Part shown: piece by piece, positions 44,065-53,719 of the stretch
Numbering within the stretch: the first letter of the stretch is position 1
How the letters are laid out: every line of letters starts with the position of its first letter
NCBI GenBank assembly: GCA_018433765.1
Contig: JAHDQO010000021.1
Span: forward strand, 203,049 to 267,048
Length of the DNA: 64,000 nt
From: Tissierellales bacterium
GTDB taxonomy: Bacteria; Bacillota; Clostridia; Tissierellales; Sedimentibacteraceae
Direction of reading: 5' to 3'
Notes under the pieces: model-generated
Told to the model about the DNA's origin: nothing
The model's database searches: none
What the model saw: the letters and a program-made list of their open reading frames with translations, nothing else
Made by a program: the position numbers and the translations under genes

Positions 44065-45093
44065 ATGAGTAAAAAAGTAGTTACTATGGGAGAAATAATG
44101 TTAAGGTTATCTACTCCAAGTTATGAAAGATTTAGTCAGGCTAAAAGTTTTGATGTCGTATATGGAGGAGGAGAAGCAAATGTTGCAGTATCATTGGCTA
44201 ATTATGGATTTGATTCATATTTTGTAACAAAACTTCCTGAAAATCCAATAGGACAAAGTGCTGTAAATCATCTGCGAAGGTTTGGAGTTAATCCAGATTA
44301 CATATCAAGAGGTGGAGAAAGAGTAGGAATATACTTTCTCGAAACAGGAGCTTCAATGAGACCTTCAAAAGTGGTTTATGACAGAGCAAACTCTGCAATA
44401 GCAGAAGCAGTTGAAGAAGATTTTAATTTCGATGAAATATTTAGAGATGCAGAATGGTTCCATTTTTCAGGTATAACACCAGCATTAAGTGAGAAGGCTG
44501 CTACTTTGACTGAGAAAGCTTTGCAATCAGCTAAAAAACATGGTGTTACAGTTTCTGTAGACTTAAATTATAGAAAGAAATTATGGACTCCAGAAAAAGC
44601 TAAAGAAATAATGACTAACTTAATGCAGTATGTAGATGTATGTATAGGAAATGAAGAAGATGCAGAGAAAGTACTCGGATTTAAGCCTGGCAAAACTGAT
44701 GTAACTAAAGGCGATCTTGAGTTAGAAGGATATAAAGATATTTTCAGACAAATGAAAGAGCAGTTTAATTTTAAATATGTAGTTACTACGTTAAGAGAAA
44801 GCTATTCAGCATCTGATAATGGCTGGTCAGCATTAATCTATGATGGAAACGAGTTTTACCATTCAAGAAAATATGATATAAGAATAGTTGATAGAGTAGG
44901 CGGAGGAGATTCTTTTGCCGGAGGACTTATCTACGGGTTATTGAATCCTAATAAAGACTTTAAACAAGCATTAAATTTTGCTGTAGCTGCATCAGCACTT
45001 AAGCATACTATTAAAGGTGATTTTAACTTAATGACAATAGATGAAGTAGAAACTCTAGTTAATGGTGATGCTTCAGGAAGAGTTCAAAGATAG
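44065..45093 (+). CDS. kdgK: 2-keto-3-deoxygluconate kinase
   Basis: A 342-residue PfkB/ribokinase-family kinase that phosphorylates 2-keto-3-deoxygluconate. The family start is [11 protein letters not shown]. The first PfkB motif region reads [16 protein letters not shown] near 32, and the ATP/anion-hole motif is [16 protein letters not shown] near 285 with the catalytic aspartate. It lies between the aldolase and mannonate dehydratase genes, giving the steps KDG to KDPG. Confidence 0.94.
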   Translation: MSKKVVTMGEIMLRLSTPSYERFSQAKSFDVVYGGGEANVAVSLANYGFDSYFVTKLPENPIGQSAVNHLRRFGVNPDYISRGGERVGIYFLETGASMRPSKVVYDRANSAIAEAVEEDFNFDEIFRDAEWFHFSGITPALSEKAATLTEKALQSAKKHGVTVSVDLNYRKKLWTPEKAKEIMTNLMQYVDVCIGNEEDAEKVLGFKPGKTDVTKGDLELEGYKDIFRQMKEQFNFKYVVTTLRESYSASDNGWSALIYDGNEFYHSRKYDIRIVDRVGGGDSFAGGLIYGLLNPNKDFKQALNFAVAASALKHTIKGDFNLMTIDEVETLVNGDASGRVQR

Positions 45094-45106
45094 GAGAGTA
45101 ATGTTT

Positions 45107-46153
45107 ATGAAAATGACATTTAGATGGTACGGAGATGAAGATCCCGTAACTTTAGATAAAATAAGACAAATACCAGGTATGACAGGCATAGTATCTGCTA
45201 TATATGATATCCCAGTTGGAGAAGCATGGCCTTTAAATAAAATTATAGCATTAAAAGAAAAAATAGAAAAAAAAGGTTTGACTTTAGAGGTAATTGAAAG
45301 TGTTCCAGTTCATGAAGATATAAAGCTTGGTCTTCCAACTAGAGATAAATATATAGAAAATTATATAACCACACTCAAAAACCTAGGAAAAGCAGGTATT
45401 AAAGTAGTATGCTACAATTTTATGCCAGTTTTTGATTGGACTAGATCTTCATTGGATTATGAACTTAGCGATGGTTCAAATGCTTTAATGTATGATGAAA
45501 ATCACATAAAAAACATTGATCCATTAAGCGGAGAATTGGAATTGCCTGGATGGGATACTAGTTATCAAAATAATGAACTAAAAAATTTATTAGACAAATA
45601 TAAAGTAATTGATAATGAAAAGCTTTGGAATAATCTTAAATATTTTTTAGAAAAGATAATACCTACTGCTGAAGAATCAGATGTAAAAATGGCAATCCAT
45701 CCAGATGATCCACCATGGTCAATTTTTGGTCTTCCAAGAATAATAGTTAATAAAGAAAGTCTTGAAAGATTTATAAACCTCGTAGATAGTCATTATAATG
45801 GAATAACTTTATGCAGTGGTTCATTTGGTGTAGACAGAGAAAATGATATACCTGAATTAATTAGATGCTTTGGGAAAAAAGGCAGGATTCATTTTGCTCA
45901 TGTTAGAAATATAAAAATAACAGGTGATAGGTGTTTTGAAGAATCATCACATAGATCAGAAGATGGATCACTTGATATATATGAAATAATGAAAGCTTAC
46001 AGCGATATAAACTTTGAAGGCTATCTAAGACCTGATCATGGAAGAATGATATGGGGAGAAACAGGAAAACCCGGTTATGGATTATACGACAGAGCATTAG
46101 GAGCAACTTATATAAACGGATTATGGGAAGCGCTAAAAAAAGCCAATAATTAA
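45107..46153 (+). CDS. uxuA: mannonate dehydratase
   Basis: A 348-residue enzyme removing water from D-mannonate to give 2-keto-3-deoxygluconate. The start region [22 protein letters not shown] is diagnostic. Metal-binding histidine and cysteine are in [10 protein letters not shown] near 200 and ITLCSGSFG near 235, with HFAHVRNIK and [12 protein letters not shown] further on. The ATG at 45107 is preferred; the reading frame extends back into kdgK. TAGGAGAG lies just upstream and overlaps the kdgK stop region. Confidence 0.95.
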   Translation: MKMTFRWYGDEDPVTLDKIRQIPGMTGIVSAIYDIPVGEAWPLNKIIALKEKIEKKGLTLEVIESVPVHEDIKLGLPTRDKYIENYITTLKNLGKAGIKVVCYNFMPVFDWTRSSLDYELSDGSNALMYDENHIKNIDPLSGELELPGWDTSYQNNELKNLLDKYKVIDNEKLWNNLKYFLEKIIPTAEESDVKMAIHPDDPPWSIFGLPRIIVNKESLERFINLVDSHYNGITLCSGSFGVDRENDIPELIRCFGKKGRIHFAHVRNIKITGDRCFEESSHRSEDGSLDIYEIMKAYSDINFEGYLRPDHGRMIWGETGKPGYGLYDRALGATYINGLWEALKKANN

Positions 46154-46193
46154 GAGTTGATAGTTGTATTTAATGGAAGAAAGGAATGATATT

Positions 46194-47048
46194 ATGAAAA
46201 TACCATTTAATATAGATTTAGAAAACAAAATAGCAGTTGTAACAGGCGGTGGAGGAATTCTATGCAGTGCATTTGCAAAGGCTCTTGCTCAGTGTGGAGC
46301 CAAAACAGCAATACTAGATTTGAACAAAGAAAAAGCCGATATTGTAGCTGACGAAATTAATAAAAATGGTGGTACAGCTATAGGAATAGCTGCTAATGTT
46401 CTTGAAAAAGAAAGTCTAGAAAATGCAAGAAAAATTGTTAATAAAGAATTAGGAACATGCGATATTTTAATAAATGGTGCTGGTGGTAATCATCCAAAAG
46501 GCACTACTTCAAAAGAATTTTTATTTAAAGAAGACATAAGTTCTGATGAAAGTATTATAACATTTTTTGATTTAGATCCTAAAGGAATAGAATTTGTCTT
46601 TAATTTAAATTTTATAGGAACATTACTGCCGTCACAAGTATTTACAAAAGATATGATAGGAAAAGATGATTCTGTTATTATTAATGTTTCTTCAATGAAT
46701 GCATTTACACCACTAACAAAAATTCCTGCATACAGCGGAGCAAAAGCATCTATAAGCAACTTTACTCAATGGTTGGCTGTACATATGTCAAAAGTAGGTA
46801 TACGTGTTAATGCAATAGCGCCAGGATTCTTCTTAACTGATCAAAACCGTTCATTATTAACTAATAAAGATGGTTCTTTTACCAAACGTGCAGAAAAGAT
46901 ACTTAATAATACACCTATGAGTCGTTTTGGCGAACCAGAAGAACTTATAGGTACATTATTATGGCTTGTAGATAAAAATGCATCAAGTTTTGTAAATGGA
47001 ACTATAATACCCGTAGATGGTGGATTTTCTGCTTATTCAGGTGTATAG
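46194..47048 (+). CDS. SDR-family fructuronate reductase (mannonate oxidoreductase)
   Basis: A 284-residue short-chain dehydrogenase with the nucleotide motif VVTGGGGILCSAFAKALA near 15, NGAGGN near 95, catalytic Ser in IINVSSMNAF and Tyr-x-x-x-Lys in AYSGAKAS near 185. Position last in the uxaC-eda-kdgK-uxuA operon makes it the missing step, fructuronate to mannonate, replacing the classical long-chain UxuB. The ATG at 46194 follows GAAAGGAATG. Confidence 0.88.
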   Translation: MKIPFNIDLENKIAVVTGGGGILCSAFAKALAQCGAKTAILDLNKEKADIVADEINKNGGTAIGIAANVLEKESLENARKIVNKELGTCDILINGAGGNHPKGTTSKEFLFKEDISSDESIITFFDLDPKGIEFVFNLNFIGTLLPSQVFTKDMIGKDDSVIINVSSMNAFTPLTKIPAYSGAKASISNFTQWLAVHMSKVGIRVNAIAPGFFLTDQNRSLLTNKDGSFTKRAEKILNNTPMSRFGEPEELIGTLLWLVDKNASSFVNGTIIPVDGGFSAYSGV

Positions 47049-47078
47049 AAAATTAACTTAAAATTCTAATAATATTTT

Positions 47079-47114
47079 CCCAAATTTATATTAAAGTAAA
47101 TTTGGGATTTTTTT
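47079..47114 (+). terminator. terminator of the glucuronate operon
   Basis: CCCAAATTTA and TAAATTTGGG form a 10-bp stem followed by ATTTTTTT on the plus strand. Confidence 0.88.
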
Positions 47115-47150
47115 GATTACAATTTACTTTCTTAATGAATTATGCTAATA

Positions 47151-47203
47151 TATTATTGTTATCAATTTATGTAATTGAAAACAATAATACTAATAGTTAT
47201 AAA
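47151..47203 (+). promoter_or_regulatory. promoter with embedded dyad, upstream of the enolase-superfamily gene
   Basis: TTGAAA (47175-47180), 17 bases, TATAAA (47198-47203). A perfect 10-bp inverted repeat, TATTATTGTT at 47151-47160 and AACAATAATA at 47180-47189, brackets the -35, with TCAATT/AATTGA nested inside. This looks like an operator. Confidence 0.6.
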
Positions 47204-47242
47204 TTTCTAATGCAAATAAGTAACAGTTAAGGAGTAAAGGAT

Positions 47243-48364
47243 ATGATAATAACAGATATTAAAACAAAAGTTGTAAATATTTCAGAATATACAAACTGGA
47301 TGTTTATATTAGTTACAACTGATGAAGGTATAATAGGACTAGGTGAGTCAACACTAGACGGCTGTGAAGATGCAGTAGTACATGCTATAAATAATTTAAA
47401 AGAAAAATATGTTGGTAAAAACCCAATAAAAGATAAATTAAGTTTCACATTTCCACAAGGCGGAATGATTTATGCGGCAGCAATTTCTGGAATAGATATA
47501 GCTTTGTGGGATATTAGAGGTAAGTATTTTAATGTACCTATATATCAGCTTTTAGGTGGTGCTGTACGTAAAGAACTGCAAGTATATGCTACATTTAATC
47601 GTTCTTTAAAAACAAGAACAATAGATGAATTTGTACAAACTTCACAGCTTCTTGTTGATAAAGGATTTAACGCCGTAAAATGTGCACCTTTTGATGATTT
47701 TATATGGCAGAAACCAATCAATAAGGAACAGTATTTAGAAAGAGGAGTAAACCGATTTAAAGCTATAAGACAAGCAATAGGCAGTAATATTGAGTTACAT
47801 GTAGACAATCACTGGAGATTTGACTATCAAACAGCTGTAAAGGTAGCCGATATGCTTCGTCCTTTCAACCCATTTTGGTTTGAAGCTCCGCTTAGTGAAA
47901 ACAATGCAAAAGAAATTGCTAAGCTTCGTAAAGATTGCGGTTTTAGAATTGCGGGAGGAGAAATGCAGACATCAAGCGAAAAAATACTTCCATTATTATA
48001 CAACAATTCTCTTGATGTATATATGCCTGATGTAAAATATATAGGAGGTATAACTGGTATACTTAAAACTAATAGTCTAATAGAAACGTTTGGTAAGCTT
48101 ATTGCTCCGCACAATATGACTGGACCAGTAGCAACTGCTGCAAGTATGCATGTATCTGCTTGTATGAAAAATTTTATTACTCTTGAAAATCATCACGATG
48201 AATCAGAGTGGTCAAAAGAATTATCTGATCTAGATACAAGTATTACAAACGGGAAAATGAAACTGCCTACCAGAGCTGGTCTAGGAGTTAATTTAAATAT
48301 AGATCTTATGGATAAACACCCATATAAAAAAGCTAAAATTTTAAGAAATAATATGTTGGGTTAA
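47243..48364 (+). CDS. mandelate racemase/muconate lactonizing enzyme family protein (enolase superfamily)
   Basis: A 373-residue sugar-acid dehydratase-like enzyme. The magnesium ligands appear in LHVDNHWRFD near 190, FWFEAPL near 215 and IAGGEMQ near 243. The His-Asp dyad is in DVYMPDVKYIGG near 265 and IAPHNMTGPV near 290. The second-strand motif is VKCAPFD, where many members have Lys-x-Lys, so the base on that side is altered. Dehydration of an aldonic or uronic acid is likely. It follows the glucuronate operon terminator with its own promoter, so it is a separate unit. Confidence 0.85.
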   Translation: MIITDIKTKVVNISEYTNWMFILVTTDEGIIGLGESTLDGCEDAVVHAINNLKEKYVGKNPIKDKLSFTFPQGGMIYAAAISGIDIALWDIRGKYFNVPIYQLLGGAVRKELQVYATFNRSLKTRTIDEFVQTSQLLVDKGFNAVKCAPFDDFIWQKPINKEQYLERGVNRFKAIRQAIGSNIELHVDNHWRFDYQTAVKVADMLRPFNPFWFEAPLSENNAKEIAKLRKDCGFRIAGGEMQTSSEKILPLLYNNSLDVYMPDVKYIGGITGILKTNSLIETFGKLIAPHNMTGPVATAASMHVSACMKNFITLENHHDESEWSKELSDLDTSITNGKMKLPTRAGLGVNLNIDLMDKHPYKKAKILRNNMLG

Positions 48365-48420
48365 TTATTTTCTAAGAAGATAAAACTTTAAAGTACTTTA
48401 ACACATGATCCTCTTATTTT

Positions 48421-48692
48421 TAGTGAAGTTTCTGAGCAAATGCTCTATAATGTTAATGCAAAATACTTTATCATACTAATATTACGGGGGATGGGTTGAA
48501 AACAATATTGTTAAAGGCATTATCATTGATACTAAATCTGGTGAAGTAGTAATTAAAGCTAAAACTATCATTGACTGCACTGGTGATGCAGACTTGATTT
48601 TCCGTGCAGGATTGCCAACTTACCAAGGAGATAATGGTGTTATTCAAAATCCAACAATGATATTAATTGTTATCAATAATATTGTAATATAA
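48421..48692 (+). pseudogene. remnant of an FAD-dependent oxidoreductase
   Basis: Translations in two frames give pieces of one protein. VSEQMLYNVNAKYF is followed, after a frame change near 48470, by LYHTNITGDG, and after another shift by GWVENNIVKGIIID and IIDCTGDADLIFRAGLP. The Asp-Cys-Thr-Gly-Asp-Ala-Asp block is typical of the FAD_oxidored family. Both ends are missing and at least two frameshifts are present, so it cannot be functional. The more 3' part ends at a TAA near 48692. It fills the gap between the enolase-superfamily gene and the GntR gene. Confidence 0.75.
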
Positions 48693-48788
48693 GTACTGAA
48701 GAAAGTAAACAATTCCCAATTATTCATTTTGTAATATTTTATATAAAATGTTATAATGTTAATAATTATCTTGCTTTAAGGAGAATAT

Positions 48789-49409
48789 ATGAAAAAGGAA
48801 AATTCTTTAGATATTGTAGAAAAAATTTATAATGATATAAAAGTAGATATATTAAAAAAAGAATACGCCAGAGGAGATAGACTGATAGAAACAAGAATGG
48901 CAAAAGATTATTCGTGCAGCAGAATACATGTCAGACAGGCCTTTTACAAACTTGAAGGCGAACATTTAATTAAACACTATCCACAAAAAGGCTTTGTAGT
49001 TATAGGAATATCAAACGATGATTTAGTTGAAATATTTTATTTAAGGAAAGCCTTAGAAGAAGTAATAATTAGAAATGTAATAAAATTAGCAACAAAAGAA
49101 GAAATAGAAGAAATAAGTAGAATAGCAAAAAGAATAAAAGTTTTTCATGATAATGATATGGAAATAGACCTTTTTGAAGAATTTGATATCTTTTATAATA
49201 AGATATATAAAATATCTAACTTTAAAAGAATTTCCAATATATTAAATTTATATTCAGAATATTTTAATGCATTAAGGAAGGCTAATATTGGTAGCAAAAA
49301 CATTAGAAATGAAAATATAAATAATATATTAAAGCTGGTTGAAGCTATAAAGCAAAGAGATTTTGATAAAGCTTCAGAGAGTATTCGTTCAAGAGTTTTA
49401 CATATTTAA
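48789..49409 (+). CDS. GntR/FadR-type transcription regulator
   Basis: A 206-residue regulator. The N-terminal winged HTH (DRLIETRMAKDYSCSRIHVRQAFYKLEGEHLIKHYPQKGFVV) is in the first 75 residues and a C-terminal all-helical FCD ligand domain follows (EIFYLRKALEEVIIRNVIK, DIFYNKIYK). Members sense carboxylic acids. It stands between the enolase-superfamily gene and the M20 hydrolase and probably controls one of them. AAGGAG precedes the ATG. Confidence 0.88.
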   Translation: MKKENSLDIVEKIYNDIKVDILKKEYARGDRLIETRMAKDYSCSRIHVRQAFYKLEGEHLIKHYPQKGFVVIGISNDDLVEIFYLRKALEEVIIRNVIKLATKEEIEEISRIAKRIKVFHDNDMEIDLFEEFDIFYNKIYKISNFKRISNILNLYSEYFNALRKANIGSKNIRNENINNILKLVEAIKQRDFDKASESIRSRVLHI

Positions 49410-49414
49410 TATTT

Positions 49415-49456
49415 ACTACTTATCTTCATTACATAATGGAGAAAAGTAGTTTTTTA
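49415..49456 (+). terminator. terminator after the GntR-family gene
   Basis: ACTACTT and AAGTAGT close an imperfect stem that is followed by TTTTTT on the plus strand. Confidence 0.7.
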
Positions 49457-49485
49457 TTTTTATAAATAATAAAAGTATTTAATGT

Positions 49486-49531
49486 CAACAATCTAGTTTA
49501 TTGTTGACAAACACTGCTTTTTCATGATAAT
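49486..49531 (+). promoter_or_regulatory. promoter and dyad upstream of the M20 hydrolase gene
   Basis: TTGACA (49504-49509), 16 bases, GATAAT (49526-49531). A 7-bp inverted repeat, CAACAAT at 49486-49492 and ATTGTTG at 49500-49506, overlaps the -35 and is a possible GntR site. Confidence 0.55.
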
Positions 49532-49628
49532 TTATAATTAAGATTTATCTTCTAATTTTTTAGTATTCTATGTTCTAATTTAAAATATAAATTTATAAAT
49601 AATAATTATTATATTAAGAGGTAAAAAG

Positions 49629-50780
49629 ATGGATATATATACATCAGCAAAAATAATAAAAAATAAAATAGTAAATTTTAGACGATATTTACATATGAAT
49701 CCTGAAATAAGCATGAATGAATTTAATACAACAAAAAAATTAGCAGAAGAACTTGATAAAGTCGGTGTTTCATATAGACTTTTAGAGCCAACAGGTCTTA
49801 TCGCCGAAATACATGGAAAAAAACAAGGCAGAACAATAGCTCTTAGAGCAGATATAGATGCTTTAAGTGTTACAGAAAAATCTAATGTTGAATACAAAAG
49901 TAAAAATGTAGGTATAATGCACGCTTGTGGTCATGATGCACATACTTCTATGCTTTTGGGTTCAATTTTATTACTTAAGGATATGAGAGACAATTTCAGC
50001 GGTTCGATACGCTTTATATTCCAACCTGCTGAGGAAACAGGAGAGGGAGCAAAGCTTGTCATTTCTCAAGGTGGCATTGAGGGTGTAGATGCTATATTTG
50101 GTTTACATACTTTAACTAATATGAAAACAAGTGAAATAGCTGGCTGTCATGGTGCAGCTATGGCAGCATCTGATATATTTAAAATAATTATTAAAGGAGA
50201 AACATGTCATGGAGCTGCTCCACAACTTGGTATAGACGCAACTGTTTGCGGATCGGCTCTTGTTATGAATTTACAAACATTAGTAAGCAGAGAATTTTCT
50301 CCATTAGAATCTTTGGTAGTTACTGTAGGCTCTTTTCACTCAGGTTCACGTTTTAATGTTTGCTCAGGTGAAGCTGTACTTGAAGGAACTATAAGAACTT
50401 TCAGCAAGGAAATACATGCAAATATTCCGAAAGCATTTCAGAGAATTTGTAAGAATGTAGCCGCAGCTTATAGATGTGAGGCAGAAGTAATCTATACCAC
50501 TTGTACAGATGTTCTTGTAAATGATGCAGAATTGCTTGACTTTGGTCTTGAATGTGCTAAAAAAGTAACTAAACCAGAGTTGGTTCATTATATGAAGCCT
50601 CTTGCAGGTGGAGAAGATTTTGCACAATATGGTAAATACACAAGAGCTGCATATTTTAGAATAGGTTCAGGAACTAATACTCCTATGCATAGTGATTATT
50701 TTGATATTAAAGAAAACATTCTTGTAACAGGTACAGCCTTTTATACAAAACTTGCACTTGATTATCTTGAAAATCATTAA
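49629..50780 (+). CDS. M20-family amidohydrolase (aminoacylase/carboxypeptidase-like)
   Basis: A 383-residue metal hydrolase of the M20D group (N-acyl-amino-acid amidohydrolases, hippurate hydrolase). Metal ligands are in IMHACGHDAHTSMLLG near 100, the catalytic Glu pair is in QPAEETGEGAKL near 138, GLHT is near 163 and the last histidine is in TPMHSDYF near 355. A dimerisation domain of about 110 residues is inserted (KGETCHGAAPQLGIDA). Typical reactions release an amino acid from an acyl or aryl amide. Single gene with its own promoter and a shared terminator. Confidence 0.9.
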   Translation: MDIYTSAKIIKNKIVNFRRYLHMNPEISMNEFNTTKKLAEELDKVGVSYRLLEPTGLIAEIHGKKQGRTIALRADIDALSVTEKSNVEYKSKNVGIMHACGHDAHTSMLLGSILLLKDMRDNFSGSIRFIFQPAEETGEGAKLVISQGGIEGVDAIFGLHTLTNMKTSEIAGCHGAAMAASDIFKIIIKGETCHGAAPQLGIDATVCGSALVMNLQTLVSREFSPLESLVVTVGSFHSGSRFNVCSGEAVLEGTIRTFSKEIHANIPKAFQRICKNVAAAYRCEAEVIYTTCTDVLVNDAELLDFGLECAKKVTKPELVHYMKPLAGGEDFAQYGKYTRAAYFRIGSGTNTPMHSDYFDIKENILVTGTAFYTKLALDYLENH

Positions 50781-50808
50781 AAGGAAAGCATTTATTTACT
50801 TTCCTTTT
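50779..50808. terminator. bidirectional terminator between the convergent M20 and TSUP genes
   Basis: AAAAGGAAAG and CTTTCCTTTT form a perfect 10-bp stem with T on both outer sides. It serves the M20 gene on the plus strand and the TSUP gene on the minus strand. Confidence 0.8.
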
Positions 50809-50810
50809 AA

Positions 50811-51593
50811 TTAAATATTATTCCATATGTTATAAATACAAACCAACATTAAGCCTGCTGTTATACATATATAAACTTTTTCCACTTTTTCATTGTTTAA
50901 TTTAGCATTTACTGCTGAACCTATATAACCTCCTAATATAGCTGATGGAAGAAGAAAACAAATCGGCGTTATATCTATTTTTGTAATTGTATCTGATAGT
51001 AGCACCATAGACAATTTAGATATTTGAGAGAAAAATATTGTTATTATGGAATACACAACGGCTTCTTTCATTGTTACTGAAAACAACAGTGTAAGTAAAG
51101 CGACATTTAAAGGCCCTCCGCCAATTCCTAAGAAAATAGATACTGCTCCTAAAGTTATTCCTAATAAACCTACTATAATTTTACTTTTAAAATGAAAAGA
51201 TTTAAGTTTATGTTTGTTTAATGTATATAGCAGTATAACTGCAAGTATTATTAATAATACTAAAGCTTGAATAAATTTAACATGACTTTCACTGCCTAAA
51301 ATAAATTGTACACTATTAAACAATTTTTCCCCTAAAACTCCACCTAAAATAGATCCAAAAGACAATATAACTGCAAAAGATATATCAGGTTGAGCTTTGT
51401 TTTTCTTTTGTTTGTAAATTGACACTAAAGACATTGTAAATACACAGCAGGCAGAGTAAAATCCTATTTCAGTAATGTTATGAATTCCTATAACATCTAG
51501 AGTTGGCTTTATTATAACGCCTCCGCCAAATCCTGCAATAGCGCCCAATGTTGTTGCTATTAGCACAATAACAGTATACATTATTTGATACAT
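50811..51593 (-). CDS. TSUP/TauE-SafE family membrane permease
   Basis: A 260-residue integral membrane protein with about eight hydrophobic segments and the duplicated glycine-rich motifs of the family (GAIAGFGGGVIIKPTLDVIGIHN near 18 and GAVSIFLGIGGGPLNVALLTLLF near 155). Relatives move sulfite, sulfoacetate, sulfolactate or other organic anions. It lies downstream of the S9 peptidase gene in the same orientation with a gap of about 90 bases and could be an exit route for an anionic product. Confidence 0.85.
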   Translation of the reverse strand: MYQIMYTVIVLIATTLGAIAGFGGGVIIKPTLDVIGIHNITEIGFYSACCVFTMSLVSIYKQKKNKAQPDISFAVILSFGSILGGVLGEKLFNSVQFILGSESHVKFIQALVLLIILAVILLYTLNKHKLKSFHFKSKIIVGLLGITLGAVSIFLGIGGGPLNVALLTLLFSVTMKEAVVYSIITIFFSQISKLSMVLLSDTITKIDITPICFLLPSAILGGYIGSAVNAKLNNEKVEKVYICITAGLMLVCIYNIWNNI

Positions 51594-51682
51594 AATATTT
51601 GTCCTTTGCTTTTAAAGTAATTGTATATAAAACTATATCACAGTCATAGCATAAATTAAAGATTTTTCATTTTGAATTTATG

Positions 51683-53671
51683 CTAGTCTATATGTTTCTT
51701 AATATAATTCACAATATAGTTTAGTCTAGCTAGTCTTAAGGAAGGTATACCACTTCTTGATAGTCCATGATTAGATTCAGGAAATCTTACCATTTCAACT
51801 TCTTTATCTAAAGATTTGAGTAATATATATAATTGTTCACTTTGTTCTATAGGACATCTCATATCTTTTTCTGAATGCAGTATTAATAATGGTGTATTAA
51901 TATTCTCAGCATAAGCTAAAGGTGAAATTTGCCACAAATCAATTAGATTTTCTAAGTCTTTTCCTGATAACATCTCATTAACCATAAAGTATCCCGTATC
52001 TGACATTGTATACATAGTCATCCAGTTAGAAATACATCTTTGTGTAACTGCAACTTTAAAACGGCTTGTATGTGATATTATCCAATTTGTCATATATCCT
52101 CCATAACTTCCTCCAGTGACAGCTAATTTTTCAGAATCTATATATCCACATTCTAAAGCTTCATCTGTAAATCTCATTATGTCATCATAATCTAGCTTAC
52201 CGAAATTATTAATCTCATCATATGACAGTTTTTGTCCATATCCTCTGCTTCCTCTTGGATTACAGTAAATTACTGCATACCCTTGTGCAGCTAATAGCTG
52301 AAATTCAAAAAAGAATGTCCAACCGTATTGTGTATAAGGTCCACCGTGAATTTCTAGTACACATGGATATTTTTTACCTTCTTTAAATCCTATTGGTTTC
52401 ATGATCCATCCGTACTGTTTAATATCATCTTTTGACATATATGATATTTCTTCGGGAATAGATAAGCTTACACTATTTAAAAAATCTTTATTAATATCAG
52501 TTAGTCTTGTCTCTTTTTCAGTATTTAAATCAAACAATGCTATATCACCAGGATTATCCACTGTAGAATAACTTATTGCAATTTTATTTTTGCTCTGACA
52601 AAGATCAAACCCATATATCCTTCTATCTCCACCTATTACTCTTTTTACTTCTTTTGTTTCTAATGACAAACTAAATAAATTTACACTACCAAAATCACTT
52701 GCTATAAAATATACTGTTTTTCCGTCCAAAGATAATTTTGGATATGTATCAGAATATCCAAATCCATTATCATGAACAGTAAAATCTTCTAATGTTCTAT
52801 CAAATGATTCTGTCAAAATCTCAACTTTACCGCTATTTATAGGCACTCTACATAATTTAAGTATAGTAGTTCTTAAATACTTATTTAAATGTCCTATAAA
52901 TATTATTGATTTTCCATCTGCTGACCATATAGGTTTTGAAGCTGGTCCTACATCTTTCTTTATATTCTTAGGTATTCCACCTTCACTATTAACTATATAA
53001 ACATCTGCTTTCCATGGATGTTTGTCTCTATCATATTCATCTTGTATTTGTGAGGTAAATACTAAATATTCACCATTTGGAGACCAACTAACATTATTTA
53101 TTTGATGCCATTCAGGTTCAAATAAATGAAAATCATCTGGTGTTACTTGAGTCAACGTTTTTGACTCAATATCTATAGTATAAATATAATTCTTAATATT
53201 TTTATCTATGAACCCTTTACAATCATTAGACTTTAACTTTAGATAATTAATTTCCATTGGTTTTAAAGATTGATCTTCATTATTTACTTTTACTCTTAAA
53301 GTAAACGCAATTTTTCTTCCATCAGGTGACCATACAGGAAAATTTACGTCTCCTTGTAAAAAAGTTATCTGCTTAGTATTTTCATTATTATTTGATTTTA
53401 AATAAAGTTGTTTATTACCATTTTGATCAGAGATATAGCAAATTTTTTTACCATTTGGAGACCACCTAGGCATGTTATCAATTCCTCTGCCATTAGTTAT
53501 CTTTATAGGTTCTTTATCTTCTTGAGTAATCCATATACTAGATTTGTACTTGTTATTTATTTCATCTATTACTGTTTTAACAAACGCTACTTTAGCTCCA
53601 TTAGGTGAAATCTGTGAATCTGATATATTTTTTATTTTATAAATATCATCTGAGATTAATTTTCTTTTCAT
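51683..53671 (-). CDS. S9 family prolyl-oligopeptidase-like peptidase
   Basis: A 662-residue cytoplasmic peptidase with an N-terminal beta-propeller (repeated SPNGKKI/SPDGRKI blades, residues about 15-380) and a C-terminal alpha/beta hydrolase. Catalytic serine is in GGSYGGYM (about 522), aspartate in HSEKDMRCP (about 603) and histidine in PESNHGLS (about 635). This is the acylaminoacyl-peptidase/dipeptidyl-peptidase type. It is the last gene behind the second peptide ABC operon, so it most likely degrades the imported peptide. Confidence 0.9.
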   Translation of the reverse strand: MKRKLISDDIYKIKNISDSQISPNGAKVAFVKTVIDEINNKYKSSIWITQEDKEPIKITNGRGIDNMPRWSPNGKKICYISDQNGNKQLYLKSNNNENTKQITFLQGDVNFPVWSPDGRKIAFTLRVKVNNEDQSLKPMEINYLKLKSNDCKGFIDKNIKNYIYTIDIESKTLTQVTPDDFHLFEPEWHQINNVSWSPNGEYLVFTSQIQDEYDRDKHPWKADVYIVNSEGGIPKNIKKDVGPASKPIWSADGKSIIFIGHLNKYLRTTILKLCRVPINSGKVEILTESFDRTLEDFTVHDNGFGYSDTYPKLSLDGKTVYFIASDFGSVNLFSLSLETKEVKRVIGGDRRIYGFDLCQSKNKIAISYSTVDNPGDIALFDLNTEKETRLTDINKDFLNSVSLSIPEEISYMSKDDIKQYGWIMKPIGFKEGKKYPCVLEIHGGPYTQYGWTFFFEFQLLAAQGYAVIYCNPRGSRGYGQKLSYDEINNFGKLDYDDIMRFTDEALECGYIDSEKLAVTGGSYGGYMTNWIISHTSRFKVAVTQRCISNWMTMYTMSDTGYFMVNEMLSGKDLENLIDLWQISPLAYAENINTPLLILHSEKDMRCPIEQSEQLYILLKSLDKEVEMVRFPESNHGLSRSGIPSLRLARLNYIVNYIKKHID

Positions 53672-53719
53672 TTTTACCTCTCTTATATATAATATACTTT
53701 ATACTATACAGCTAAATAT

